Positions 33,100 to 42,192 of a stretch of DNA of 64,000 nt are shown piece after piece. Each line of letters opens with the position of its first letter. Within the stretch, counting starts at the first letter, position 1. Under the pieces are notes generated by a model that saw only the letters and a program-made list of their open reading frames with translations, did no database searches and was not told where the DNA came from. The translations under genes and the position numbers were made by a program. Origin of the DNA: Arthrobacter crusticola (GTDB lineage: Bacteria > Actinomycetota > Actinomycetes > Actinomycetales > Micrococcaceae); NCBI RefSeq assembly GCF_004357995.1, contig NZ_SMTK01000001.1:186001-250000 (forward strand), read 5' to 3'.

Positions 33100-35299
33100 G
33101 TTGCAGGCGGAACTCGATGTTCCGCTGGATCGTCGCCTTGGGTCGCTGGCCAAGCTGCTGGCGAAGCACCTCAACCTCTTCACGGTGGGCCAGCTGCTCA
33201 ACCACTTCCCGCGCAATTACCTGAAGCGCGGCGAACTCACCCCCATCGCCGACGTGCCCGTCGACGAGGAAGTCACCCTCATCGCGAGGGTCCAGTCGGC
33301 CAACTCCCGCAGGATGCACACCCGGAAGGGCATGCTGCTCGAGGTCGTCATCACGGATGACGCCGACGGCCGGCTCGGCGGCATGAATCTCACCTACTTC
33401 AACGGGTACAAGGCCGAGAAGGACCTGCGGCCCGGCGTCCGCGCCATGTTCTCGGGCAAGGTGACGGTGTACCGCAGCAAGCTTTCCCTCACCAATCCCC
33501 GCTACGTCCTGCTCGAGGACGACGACGACCCGGACTACATCAACAAGCCCATCCCGGTCTATCCCGCCGCCGAGAAGGTCAGCAGCGAACGGATCGCGCT
33601 TGCGGTGGGCACCATCCTCGACACCTTCGACAGCGAACAGCTCAACGATCCGATCCCCGAGGCCGTCGCCCGCAGGGAAAAGCTGATGACCCTGCCCCAG
33701 GCGTATGAGCTGATCCACCGGCCCACCGTCATAGAGGAGGCCTACCGCGCCCAGCACCGCTTCCGCTACCAGGAGGCGTTCGTGCTCCAGTCGGCCCTGG
33801 TGCGCCGCCGGGCCCTCACCGCCCGCGAGGAGGCGACCAGCAGGCCGCCGCAGGCGGGCGGCCTGCTTGATCAGTTCGATGCCCGCCTTCCGTTCACCCT
33901 CACCCGGGGCCAGCGGGAGGTGGGGGACACCCTCGCCGCGGAACTGGCGCGGGACCATCCGATGAACCGGCTCCTTCAGGGCGAGGTCGGTTCCGGCAAG
34001 ACCCTCGTTGCGCTTCGGGCCATGCTCCAGGTCATCGACGCCGGGGGCCAGGCGGCGCTGCTGGCACCCACCGAGGTCCTCGCCGCGCAGCACTACCAGT
34101 CGATCACCCGGACGTTGGGCCCCCTCGCCGAGGGCGGGATGCTCGGCGGCGCCTCCGACGGCACCCGGGTGGCGCTGCTTACCGGATCCCTTCCCACCGC
34201 GCAGCGGCGTCGTGCACTGCTCGAGGCCGCCTCGGGGGAGGCGGGCATCATCATCGGCACCCACGCGCTCCTTTCGGAGAACGTGCAGTTCTTCGACCTT
34301 GGCCTGATCGTCGTCGATGAGCAGCACCGCTTCGGCGTGGAGCAGCGCGATTCCCTTCGCTCCAAGGCCTCCGCCTCACCCCACGTCCTCGTCATGACGG
34401 CCACGCCGATTCCCCGCACCGTCGCCATGACCGTCTTTGGGGACCTCGAGGTGTCGACACTCTCCGAGCTGCCCGCCGGCAGGTCTCCCATCACCACCCA
34501 CGAGGTGGGCCTCGCGGAGCACCCTGCGTGGATCGACCGGATCTGGTCACGCGCCCGTGAGGAGATCGACGCCGGGCGGCAGGTCTACGTCGTGTGCTCG
34601 AAGATCGGGGACACCGCGGGCCAGGAGGACGATCCCACAGCATTGGAGCTGTACCAGCCGTCGGGCGCGGCGGCTCCGCCGTCGGACCTCACCAGCGTCA
34701 CCGAACTCTTCGAGTCGCTCCAGGAGGCACCCCAGCTGCGCGGGGTCTCGATCGGGATGCTCCACGGGCGCATGGACCCGGCCGACAAGGCCGACATCAT
34801 GGGCCGCTTCAACGACGGCGCCCTGCAGCTGCTGGTCGCCACCACCGTCATCGAAGTGGGCGTCGACGTGCCGAACGCGACCCTTATGGTCATCATGGAC
34901 GCCGACCGATTCGGCATCTCCCAACTCCACCAGCTGCGTGGGCGGGTGGGCCGTGGCGGCCACGCGGGAACCTGCCTGCTGGTCACCCGGCTCGAGCCCG
35001 ACCACCCGAGCAGGGAGCGCCTCGCCGCTGTCGCCTCGACAACGGACGGGTTCGAACTCTCGCAGAAGGACCTCGAACTCCGGCGCGAGGGCAATATCCT
35101 CGGCGCCTCCCAGTCCGGCGGCCACTCCGCGCTGCGGTTCCTGAAGGTGATCCAGCATGCCGCCCTGATCGAAAAGGCCCGCGCGGACGCGCAGGACGTC
35201 GTGCTCGCCGATCCGGACCTGACGGAGTACCCCGGGCTCGCCCTCGCCATCGAGCTGTACCTCAACCCGGAAAAGGAAGCCTTCCTGGAACGCGGTTAG
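33080..35299 (+). CDS. recG: ATP-dependent DNA helicase RecG
   Basis: The protein has 739 residues. It remodels stalled replication forks and Holliday junctions. A wedge/OB domain lies in the N-terminal third, and the superfamily 2 helicase core follows: Walker A GEVGSGKT at 301-308, the DEXH-type box VVDEQHRFG, TATPIPRT, and motif VI in QLRGRVGRGGHAGTC. The TTG at 33080 has GGAG 9 bases before it; an in-frame ATG at 33089 is an alternative but its GAGGG is too close. Either start overlaps the DAK2 stop. Confidence 0.95.
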   Translation: MRAMDSRLQAELDVPLDRRLGSLAKLLAKHLNLFTVGQLLNHFPRNYLKRGELTPIADVPVDEEVTLIARVQSANSRRMHTRKGMLLEVVITDDADGRLGGMNLTYFNGYKAEKDLRPGVRAMFSGKVTVYRSKLSLTNPRYVLLEDDDDPDYINKPIPVYPAAEKVSSERIALAVGTILDTFDSEQLNDPIPEAVARREKLMTLPQAYELIHRPTVIEEAYRAQHRFRYQEAFVLQSALVRRRALTAREEATSRPPQAGGLLDQFDARLPFTLTRGQREVGDTLAAELARDHPMNRLLQGEVGSGKTLVALRAMLQVIDAGGQAALLAPTEVLAAQHYQSITRTLGPLAEGGMLGGASDGTRVALLTGSLPTAQRRRALLEAASGEAGIIIGTHALLSENVQFFDLGLIVVDEQHRFGVEQRDSLRSKASASPHVLVMTATPIPRTVAMTVFGDLEVSTLSELPAGRSPITTHEVGLAEHPAWIDRIWSRAREEIDAGRQVYVVCSKIGDTAGQEDDPTALELYQPSGAAAPPSDLTSVTELFESLQEAPQLRGVSIGMLHGRMDPADKADIMGRFNDGALQLLVATTVIEVGVDVPNATLMVIMDADRFGISQLHQLRGRVGRGGHAGTCLLVTRLEPDHPSRERLAAVASTTDGFELSQKDLELRREGNILGASQSGGHSALRFLKVIQHAALIEKARADAQDVVLADPDLTEYPGLALAIELYLNPEKEAFLERG

Positions 35300-35308
35300 A
35301 GTGAAAGC

Positions 35309-35875
35309 ATGACGCGCATCATCGCCGGAGCCGCCGGCGGCTCAACCCTCACCAGCGTGCCGGGAACCGGGACCCGGCCCACCACGGACCGGGTCAAGGA
35401 AGCCCTGTTCTCGCGGCTTGAGGCGTACAACGCCATCCACGGTGCCCACGTGCTCGACCTCTTCGCGGGGTCGGGCTCCCTCGGCGTCGAAAGCGCGAGC
35501 AGGGGAGCGGCCACCGTGGATCTCGTGGAGTCCGCGGAAAAGCCCGCCGCGGTGGCGCAGCGGAACGCGGACCTGGTCAACCGTGTCCTGGGGTGGACCG
35601 CCGCCCGGGTGCACCGGACAAAGGTGGAAACCTACCTCGACCGGGCCGCGGAGGACCTCAGCTGGGATCTGGTATTCCTCGATCCGCCGTATCCGCTCCA
35701 GGACGCCCCGCTGGGGGCCATCCTCACTTCGCTCGTGCCGCACCTTTCGCAGGGCGCCGTCGTCGTGCTGGAACGCTCCGCCCGCTCCCCGGAACCGCAG
35801 TGGCCGGAGGGCCTGGAGCGGTTCGCTGAGAAGAAGTACGGCGAAACACGCCTCTGGTTCGCGGAACCGGCCTGA
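35309..35875 (+). CDS. rsmD: 16S rRNA (guanine966-N2)-methyltransferase
   Basis: The 188-residue SAM-dependent methyltransferase modifies G966 of 16S rRNA in the small-subunit head. The family start TRIIAGAAGGSTL, SAM-binding loop VLDLFAGSGSLGVE and catalytic FLDPPYPL are all present. It starts 9 bases after recG and is followed by coaD only after a block of six genes on the other strand; rsmD-coaD are adjacent in many relatives. A hairpin follows the stop. Confidence 0.93.
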   Translation: MTRIIAGAAGGSTLTSVPGTGTRPTTDRVKEALFSRLEAYNAIHGAHVLDLFAGSGSLGVESASRGAATVDLVESAEKPAAVAQRNADLVNRVLGWTAARVHRTKVETYLDRAAEDLSWDLVFLDPPYPLQDAPLGAILTSLVPHLSQGAVVVLERSARSPEPQWPEGLERFAEKKYGETRLWFAEPA

Positions 35876-35887
35876 GTTAGAGGCGCC

Positions 35888-35915
35888 TCCTGCAGCACCT
35901 TCCGGTGCTGCAGGA
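35888..35915. terminator. 12-bp hairpin between convergent rsmD and ycnI-like genes
   Basis: TCCTGCAGCACC and GGTGCTGCAGGA form a perfect 12-bp stem with a TTCC loop, 12 bases after the rsmD stop. No T-run follows on either strand, so it is a strong hairpin but not a classic intrinsic terminator. Confidence 0.65.
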
Positions 35916-35944
35916 AGCGGGTCCGGGCTTTGACGCCGGCGCGC

Positions 35945-36712
35945 CTACGGCGTCCTGCGGTCCTCCGTCAGCCGGCGGGTGCGCAGGAGCGCGGTTCCTC
36001 CGGCTGCCAGACCGAGCAGACCGGCGCCCAGCCCGACCCAGCCGGCGGCCGAGCCCGCCGAGGACCCGGCCGGGTCGGCCGAGGCCGCAGGCTCGAGCTC
36101 ATCGTCACCCGATGCGCCGCCGGCTCCGGCAGAGTGCGCAGCACCATGCCCGGACCCTTCCTCGGCGGCCGTCGTGGTGAAGGCCGGGGCGGGACTCTCG
36201 GGCTCCTCCTCCCCTTCGGCGGTCGGCTCGTCCCAGGCCCGGATGGAGCCGTCGGTGTAGTGCTGCGTCGCGGGAAGGTTCACGACGGTCCCCGCCTCCG
36301 GAAGCTGCCCGACGGAGATGGAGAAGGTCTGGTATTCGTTCTGGGAGATCTCCGCCCCCTCTTCCGCGGTCCAGACGACGGAAAGCGGTGCCTCGGTGAG
36401 GGTGACGCCGTCCTCGGCCGTGACCGGCTCGGGAAGCTCACCCCGCACCACTTCGGCCGTCCAGCCCTCGAGCGGCTTCACCCGGACCGCAGTGAACGGG
36501 GTCTCGGCCGGAAGCGATACCTCGACCTTGTTGGTTCCGGCGGTTTCGGACTCGTTGGGAACGCTGAAGGTCAGCTGGGAGTACCCGCCTTCAGTGGTGT
36601 TGGTTGGCGCCACCGACACGTGGGCCAGTGCCGCACCCGCACCGAGGGCCATCAGGCCGGCGGTGGCCGTACCGGTGCAGAGTGCGCGCGTGAAAAAGGT
36701 AGAAGTTGTCAT
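35945..36712 (-). CDS. ycnI: YcnI/DUF1775 copper-binding protein
   Basis: The 255-residue exported protein has a signal peptide ending GAGAALA; the mature protein then begins with His (HVSVAP), the copper ligand known in YcnI proteins, whose N-terminal His and a conserved Trp form a mononuclear Cu(II) site. The DUF1775 beta-sandwich covers about residues 31-165 (VEVSLPAETPFTAV, LEGWTAEVV, SVVWTAEEG). A Glu/Pro/Ala-rich linker and one C-terminal helix with an LRTRRLTEDRR tail tether it to the membrane. The ATG at 36712 is preceded by GAAAGG. The gene upstream on this strand is a membrane protein, and the pair probably handles copper at the cell surface. Confidence 0.88.
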   Translation of the reverse strand: MTTSTFFTRALCTGTATAGLMALGAGAALAHVSVAPTNTTEGGYSQLTFSVPNESETAGTNKVEVSLPAETPFTAVRVKPLEGWTAEVVRGELPEPVTAEDGVTLTEAPLSVVWTAEEGAEISQNEYQTFSISVGQLPEAGTVVNLPATQHYTDGSIRAWDEPTAEGEEEPESPAPAFTTTAAEEGSGHGAAHSAGAGGASGDDELEPAASADPAGSSAGSAAGWVGLGAGLLGLAAGGTALLRTRRLTEDRRTP

Positions 36713-36788
36713 GATGTGCCTTTCGGGAGCCGGATGTCTGTCCGGCGGGGATGGAGGACGCTCGGGGCGCCGCGGCTCCAACCGCTCT

Positions 36789-37403
36789 TCAGGCAGGCAG
36801 GAGGGGCAGCGCGGCCGCCGCCGGGGGCCCTCGCAGCGGCGGCACCGACGCATCGCGGCGGCGCAGGCGCGGCACTGGCTGCGCGCAGACACTCCCGCGT
36901 GTGAGCGGGGGGACGACGGCGGACGCCTCGAGCATGCCGGCCAGCGGGCGCAGCCAGGCAGCCAGGAGGTCGAGTGCCGCCTCACCCTTTGAGATCAGGA
37001 GGGCAAGGATCACCGCCGCAACGGCGTGTGCCACCAGCATCAGAGTGCCGCCGGGCTCCGCCGACTCCGTCAGCTGCCCGGTCAGCGGCTGACAATCCAC
37101 CGCTGCCGGTGCGTGGTGCTGCGCCGCCGATGCGCCCGCGCAGGCCGAACCGCCCGTCAGGGCGGTGAGTGCCGTATGCAGTGCCAGTTCGCCCGCGAGC
37201 AGCACACCGGCCAGCGCGGGGAAGGACAGGGGGCGTCCCGAGACGGACGTGACGGCCGCCAGGACAAGGGCGGCGAGCAGGAGGAGGATGGCGGGTTCGG
37301 GCAGGGTGCCTCCGCCGATCAGGTGGGAGGAGGTGCTCAACAACAGGATGAGCGATGCGACAACGGAGGAGCGAAGGAAGCGGAACCCGGCGGGTGTGCT
37401 CAC
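36789..37403 (-). CDS. Polytopic membrane protein paired with ycnI
   Basis: The 204-residue protein has about four hydrophobic helices (residues 8-28, 36-54, 60-82 and 120-140) and an Arg/Pro-rich C-terminus. It contains a Cys/His-bearing extracellular loop (ACAGASAAQHHAPAAVDC) between helices three and four that could bind metal. The GTG at 37403 has a near-perfect AAGGAGGAGGAAA before it and is clearly better than a start at 37454. It is 76 bases upstream of ycnI on the same strand, so copper delivery is a reasonable guess. No named family was recognised. Confidence 0.65.
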   Translation of the reverse strand: MSTPAGFRFLRSSVVASLILLLSTSSHLIGGGTLPEPAILLLLAALVLAAVTSVSGRPLSFPALAGVLLAGELALHTALTALTGGSACAGASAAQHHAPAAVDCQPLTGQLTESAEPGGTLMLVAHAVAAVILALLISKGEAALDLLAAWLRPLAGMLEASAVVPPLTRGSVCAQPVPRLRRRDASVPPLRGPPAAAALPLLPA

Positions 37404-38026
37404 TTTCCTCCTCCTTTGCTCGGACTGTCTGCTCGTTCTGCCTGGCCGTGCCACCTGCGGATGGGTTCTGACCTGTCGCCGGCCCGTGTGTGCGCCGGCT
37501 CTTAAGGGTCGGGCGGAGTGGAGACGGACCGCCGACCCTGCCTCTTCATCTTAAAGGCGCGCTCTCCGTCCCCTGACAAGGTCGATCTGTATTCGCGGTG
37601 GTCGGGCCCTGGGATGGGACCGCGGAGGATATTCGGAGGAAAAGAGGTCAGCAGAGGCGGGACCGACGGCGGAGGGAGGCGCCGGCGGAAGCGAGGTATC
37701 AGCGGCTGTGGAAGAACTGGAGTCGTCGGCTGAGAAGGAACCGGCGGGCGGCGCCGGCGGAAGCGAGGTACCAGCGGCTCTGGAAGGGCCGGTGAGGGGC
37801 GTCGCGGGCTGCTGGAGGACCGGGGGGACCTGAGAGGTGATGGGGCCGCGGGTGGATTACGCCGCTGAGCGGGGCCGGGCCTTGCTGCGGCTGAAGGGGC
37901 TGCGACGAAATGGGCTAGGGCGAAACAGCCGGCTTTCAGCCGGCTGACCGTGCGTCCATGCTGTCCGGGTAGTGACATCGGGGCCGCTGCTTGACCCTGA
38001 TGTCGATCCCGGAGTGCCGGGTGGTG
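37404..38026. other. 623-base intergenic region with a 36-base direct repeat
   Basis: No convincing gene is present. Two 36-base copies at 37679-37714 and 37751-37786 differ at two positions and are 72 bases apart (24 codons). On the plus strand one frame encodes APAEARYQRLWK twice; on the minus strand a 158-codon frame is Pro/Arg-rich. Neither has a good start site or a recognisable domain, so this may be a decayed gene. Confidence 0.55.
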
Positions 38027-38290
38027 CTATTCTCCGGCGGCCTGGTCCTGCGCGGCCCGAGCCGTCCTGCCGCCGGTTTCGTCCCTGCGGTCGAGCTCTT
38101 CGGTCAACTCGGCCAGACGGGCCTGCGATTCGGGGTCGGGGAGGCCGAACTCGATGTACTCGGAGTCAATAGCGCGGTGGACCCTGCTGTTGAGGACTGC
38201 TACTTCACTGCTGTCGAGAAGGGTGAGGTCTTCCGGGAAGCTCTCCTCGGGAGCCATCCGGCTTGACTCATTGGCGTTTGCTTCATTCAT
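38027..38290 (-). CDS. Small acidic hypothetical protein
   Basis: The 87-residue protein is rich in Glu and Asp. Its central segment VAVLNSRVHRAIDSEYIEFG is probably helical, and EESFPEDLTLLDSSE precedes it. There is no Cys, signal peptide or membrane helix. The ATG at 38290 has AAGGAA about 10 bases before it; a GTG at 38308 is less likely. No function or partner is apparent; it stands alone between two intergenic stretches. Confidence 0.6.
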   Translation of the reverse strand: MNEANANESSRMAPEESFPEDLTLLDSSEVAVLNSRVHRAIDSEYIEFGLPDPESQARLAELTEELDRRDETGGRTARAAQDQAAGE

Positions 38291-38516
38291 ATAGGTGGTT
38301 TCCTTCACTCGGGCTTTCGGGCATGCGTCCCTGAGGCTCCGATTGACGATCCATCACGACCGATTCTCCGTTGGAGGAAGTCAGGCTCGGATGGCAGCGG
38401 ATCGCCCGCTTGCTCCATCAAACCATCTCGGGACACTTCTCGCCATTAACGCGCAAGGACCCGGGCGAAGCGCACCGTGAACCAAGAGGGGCACGCAAGC
38501 ACTGCCCTTCTGGCGC

Positions 38517-39311
38517 TCAGCCGCCGGTCCCCGCGGCGAAGGCGTCGAGGTCCGGGCCGGTTAGCACAGCGGCGGGGTGGGGGCCTGCGGCGAGCAGCTT
38601 GTCCGTCCACTCCGCGGGCCAGGGCTCTCGAAGCGCGGCGAGGACGATGTTGCCCGGATAGCGGCCGGTGAACATGGCCGTTTCGCCCAATGCGGCGGTG
38701 CCCTGCGCCTCGCCGGCCAGGGTGCGCACCTGCCTCCGGGCGAAGGCGAGCGGCGGATCATCGCCCACATTGACCAGGACGACGCCGCCGGGTGCCGCAA
38801 GGTTCAGGAGCTGCCGGTAGAACGGTGCCTCGGTGAGGTGGGCGGGGGCATCCGCTCCGGCGAAGACGTCAAGAACAATGGCATCGAAGCCCGCCGTGGG
38901 CAACCCGTCGAGCGCCGCTGCGGCGTCGTCGAGGAGAAAACGGCACTTTGTCCCCGCGGGCAGGGGAAGGTGCTCGAGGACGAAGTCGAGAAGTTCACGC
39001 TCAAGCTCCACCGCGGTCTGCTCGGAGCTCGGGCGGGTTGCCTGAACGTAGCGCACGAGGGTCAGTGCACCGGCCCCGAGGTGGAGTACCCGCAGGGGTT
39101 CCCCGGGCGGACGGACCACATCGATCACATTGGCGATCCGGCGGAGGTATTCATAGAACACCTGGCGGGGCTCGGAGAGGTTGACGTGCGACTGCTGCGC
39201 CCCGCCGATGCTCAGGATGTAAGCGCCGTCGAGGAACGCATCCTCGTCGATTTCCGCGTGGGCGCCCACCCCGCGCAGCCAGCGGGTGGGCACCGAACCA
39301 TCGGTGCTCAC
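38517..39311 (-). CDS. Spermidine synthase-like methyltransferase-fold protein
   Basis: The 264-residue protein has a Rossmann methyltransferase-like fold: VLHLGAGALTLVRYVQ is the nucleotide-binding loop, TAVELERELLDFV the acidic strand, and FDAIVLDVFAGADAPAHL the catalytic-site strand seen in spermidine synthases. The family uses decarboxylated SAM to transfer an aminopropyl group, but many actinobacterial members of this short type are unproven. The GTG start overlaps the stop of the aminotransferase gene by 4 bases, so they are co-translated. A pathway link between the two is not obvious. Confidence 0.75.
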   Translation of the reverse strand: MSTDGSVPTRWLRGVGAHAEIDEDAFLDGAYILSIGGAQQSHVNLSEPRQVFYEYLRRIANVIDVVRPPGEPLRVLHLGAGALTLVRYVQATRPSSEQTAVELERELLDFVLEHLPLPAGTKCRFLLDDAAAALDGLPTAGFDAIVLDVFAGADAPAHLTEAPFYRQLLNLAAPGGVVLVNVGDDPPLAFARRQVRTLAGEAQGTAALGETAMFTGRYPGNIVLAALREPWPAEWTDKLLAAGPHPAAVLTGPDLDAFAAGTGG

Positions 39312-40546
39312 AGCTTTCCCTGCAGCGAGGCAAGCCGCCCGGCGGCATCTTCAAGGATTTCCGACGTCTTGCAGAAGGCAAAGCGGAGCAGCGACCGTGT
39401 GCGCTCGGCCCCCTCCGGGTGGCAGAACACCGGTACGGGAATGGCAGCGACACCCACCAGCGCCGGCAGCCGGCGGGCCAGGTCGGTCGCATCCACCACC
39501 CCGAGCGGTGCGCAGTCGGCGATTACGAAGTAGGTGCCCTGCGAGGCGTGGACCCGGAACCCGGCCGCCGCGAGCCCGGAGGACAGCTGGTCCTTCTTCC
39601 GCCGCAGGGTCTCGGCGATCCCCGTGAAGAAGGCATCGGGCAGGCCCAGCCCCAGGGCGACGGCGCCCTGGAACGGCATCCCGGAGCTATAGGTCAGGAA
39701 GGATTTGACGGTGCGCACGCGGGCCACGAGCTCTTCGGGACCGGTCAGCCAGCCGACCTTCCAGCCGGTGACGGAGAACGTCTTGCCCGCCGATGAGATG
39801 GTCAGGGTCCGCTCGGCTGCCCCCGGCAGGGACGCCACCGGAATATGCGCGCCGTCGAAGGTCAGGTGTTCATACACCTCGTCCGTCACCAGCAGTACGT
39901 CGTGCCGCACGGCCAGTTCGATGATCCGGGTGAGCGCCTCCCGGGTGAACACCGAGCCGGTGGGGTTGTGGGGGTTGTTGAGCAGCAGCATCCGGGTCCG
40001 GCTGCTCATTGCCGCCTCGAGGGCCTCGAGATCGGGCTGGAAGTCCGGGGCCCGCAGCGGCGCAGTGATGTGGTCTGCTCCGGCCAGGCCGATGACTGCT
40101 CCGTAGGAGTCATAGAAGGGTTCGAAGGTCAGGACCTCGTCGCCCGGTCCGGCGAAGGCGAGGACGGCAGCCGCAATGGCTTCCGTGGCGCCGGTGGTAA
40201 CGAGGACGCCGGTCTCGGGGTCGGGCCTCAGCCCATAGAACCGCTCCTGGTGGGACGCGACCGCTGCGCGCAGTTCGGGCACGCCGCGTCCCGGGGCGTA
40301 CTGGTTGGCGCCGGCGGCGATCGCCGCGCGGGCCGCCTCGAGGATTTCGGGCGGGCCGTCCTCATCGGGAAAGCCCTGCCCGAGGTTGATCGCCCCGTGG
40401 GCTGCGGCCAGGGCGGTGATCTCCTCGAAGATCGTGATACCCAGCGCGCCGTCCGGGCGGAGCAGGTTGGCGCCGAGCGCTGTCCGCTGCCAGGGTTCTG
40501 CCGCCTGCTGCGCGGAGCCGTCGGGGGAGGGAAAGGATGACCTCAT
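39308..40546 (-). CDS. PLP-dependent class I/II aminotransferase
   Basis: The 412-residue enzyme is a fold-type I aminotransferase: INLGQGFPDEDGP at the N-terminus, NNPHNPTGSVF and VTDEVYEHLTFDG around the cofactor, and the PLP-binding Lys in SSAGKTFSVTGWKVGW. The sequence resembles the aspartate/kynurenine/methionine (YbdL/DapC-like) aminotransferases, so the substrate is uncertain; actinobacterial relatives are often annotated DapC. The ATG at 40546 (or GTG at 40552) has no ribosome site, and a TAATAC at 40555-40560 lies only about 8 bases before it, which fits a leaderless transcript. Confidence 0.85.
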   Translation of the reverse strand: MRSSFPSPDGSAQQAAEPWQRTALGANLLRPDGALGITIFEEITALAAAHGAINLGQGFPDEDGPPEILEAARAAIAAGANQYAPGRGVPELRAAVASHQERFYGLRPDPETGVLVTTGATEAIAAAVLAFAGPGDEVLTFEPFYDSYGAVIGLAGADHITAPLRAPDFQPDLEALEAAMSSRTRMLLLNNPHNPTGSVFTREALTRIIELAVRHDVLLVTDEVYEHLTFDGAHIPVASLPGAAERTLTISSAGKTFSVTGWKVGWLTGPEELVARVRTVKSFLTYSSGMPFQGAVALGLGLPDAFFTGIAETLRRKKDQLSSGLAAAGFRVHASQGTYFVIADCAPLGVVDATDLARRLPALVGVAAIPVPVFCHPEGAERTRSLLRFAFCKTSEILEDAAGRLASLQGKL

Positions 40547-40616
40547 AGGCACAAGTATTACCGCTCCAGCGTGGCGGGAGGCTCTAGGCAGCGAACCGGG
40601 TGGGTAGTTTAGGAGC

Positions 40617-41096
40617 ATGCGCCGAGTCGTCTGCCCCGGATCCTTTGACCCCATCCACAACGGTCATGTGGAGGTGATCACGCGTGCCGCCGGTCTTTTT
40701 GACGAGGTGGTGGTGGCGGTGTCGACGAACTATGCGAAGAAGTACCGCTTCACGCTCGAGGAGCGGCTGGAGATCACGGGCGAGGTGCTGGCCCACCTGC
40801 CGGGGGTCACCGTCGAGTTCATGGGCCACGGCCTGTTGGCGGAGTTCTGCCGCGAGCGCGGAGCCGCCGCGATCGTCAAGGGTCTGCGCTCAAGCCACGA
40901 TCTCGACTACGAGCTGCCCATGGCGACGATGAACCGACAGTTGACCGGCGTTGAAACCGTCTACCTGCCCGGAGAGAGCAGCTTCCTTCACCTGTCCTCA
41001 ACATTGCTGAAGGAGGTCGCCGCCCTGGGAGGGGACATCTCCGCGTATGTGCCCGGTACCGTGCTGGACCGCCTGGCTCGACCCGCCGCCTCCTGA
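40617..41096 (+). CDS. coaD: Phosphopantetheine adenylyltransferase
   Basis: The 159-residue enzyme transfers AMP from ATP to 4'-phosphopantetheine in coenzyme A synthesis. GSFDPIHNGH at residues 8-17 holds the nucleotidyltransferase HxGH motif, KKYRFTLEERLEI the substrate loop, and HLSSTLLKEVAALGGDIS the C-terminal ATP-binding segment. TAGGAGC precedes the ATG. It is divergent from the aminotransferase gene, 70 bases apart. Confidence 0.95.
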   Translation: MRRVVCPGSFDPIHNGHVEVITRAAGLFDEVVVAVSTNYAKKYRFTLEERLEITGEVLAHLPGVTVEFMGHGLLAEFCRERGAAAIVKGLRSSHDLDYELPMATMNRQLTGVETVYLPGESSFLHLSSTLLKEVAALGGDISAYVPGTVLDRLARPAAS

Positions 41097-41154
41097 CGGG
41101 CACGCGGAACGACGCGCGCAGAGGCACCCGGTCCGGGATCGGCCGCCGGGGCTC

Positions 41155-42192
41155 CTAGAGGGGGAACAGCGTCACTGCCGTCGCCTTGACGGTGAACCAC
41201 ACCTCGGAGCCGGGAACCAGGTCCAGTTCGGCTGCGGCGGAGGTGCTGATCTCCGCGCTGAGGTGCCCCGCCCGCACCGTGACGAACTCCCCGTGCGGCT
41301 CCAGGTCCGTCACCGCGACCCGAAGGACGTTCCGGGGGCTGCCGGCCGGCGCGGCGGGAAACACCGACACGGCGCGCGGGCTGAAGACCGCGGCGGCGGG
41401 AACCCCGGCGGGCAGCGGGGTCTCGGAGACCGCCTCCAACCGGCGTCCGGCGGCATCGACCAGCCCCAACGGCACTGAGGTGCCCGGAACGAAATTGAGG
41501 CCGGCCAGGCCTGCGGCGAAGGAACTGCGGGGCCGCTCCAACACCGACTGGGTGCTGCCTGCCTCGGCGACCCTGCCCTCCTGGAGCACCATGACGGTGT
41601 CCGCGAGGATCAACGCATCGAGGAGATCGTGGGTGACGATCACCGCGCTCCGCCCGGCCAGGACCCGCCGCAGCATCCGCCGCAGCCCGGGGGCGGCGGC
41701 GGCGTCGATGGCGGCAAGCGGTTCGTCAAGCAGCAGCAGCGACGGACGGGCCGCCAGGGCCCTGGCCACGGCCACCCTGTGTGCCTGGCCTCCCGAGAGC
41801 TGTCCCGGGCGCTTGTCGGCAAGTTCGGAGGCCTCGACCTCGGCGAGCCACTGAAGTGCCGACGCACGGGAAGCGGCCCTCGATTCCCCGGCACTCCGCG
41901 GCGCGAAGGCGACATTGTCGAGCACGCTCAGATGGGGGAAGAGCAGCGGCTCCTGCGGCAGGAGGCAGACCCCGCGCCGGTGGGGCGGGAGGAAGGAGCG
42001 CGGGCCGAAAAGGTTCCGCCCGTCGAGTTCCGCGCTGCCGCTGTCGGCGCGCAGGAGCCCGGCAGCGAGGGCGAGCAGGGTGGACTTTCCCGCGCCATTC
42101 GCTCCCAGCACGGCTAAGGTTTCGCCGTCGTCCATCGACAGGGCGACGTCGAACCGGCGGGCATGGACCGCGGCCTCCAGGGCGAACCCCAT
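41155..42192 (-). CDS. modC: Molybdate ABC transporter ATP-binding protein
   Basis: The 345-residue ATPase drives molybdate (or tungstate) uptake with ModB. Walker A GANGAGKST is at residues 30-38, then the LSGGQAHRVAVARAL signature, LLLLDEPLAAID as Walker B, and the switch His in VIVTHDLLDAL. From about residue 240 a TOBE/Mop-type regulatory domain follows, ending EVWFTVKATAVTLFPL. Its ATG shares a base with the modB stop (TGATG), so it is the last gene of the mod operon. Confidence 0.9.
   Translation of the reverse strand: MGFALEAAVHARRFDVALSMDDGETLAVLGANGAGKSTLLALAAGLLRADSGSAELDGRNLFGPRSFLPPHRRGVCLLPQEPLLFPHLSVLDNVAFAPRSAGESRAASRASALQWLAEVEASELADKRPGQLSGGQAHRVAVARALAARPSLLLLDEPLAAIDAAAAPGLRRMLRRVLAGRSAVIVTHDLLDALILADTVMVLQEGRVAEAGSTQSVLERPRSSFAAGLAGLNFVPGTSVPLGLVDAAGRRLEAVSETPLPAGVPAAAVFSPRAVSVFPAAPAGSPRNVLRVAVTDLEPHGEFVTVRAGHLSAEISTSAAAELDLVPGSEVWFTVKATAVTLFPL

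Noticed and set aside
37502-37978. 158-codon minus-strand Pro/Arg-rich frame
   Set aside because: Composition typical of non-coding high-GC DNA with a duplicated segment; no start signal.
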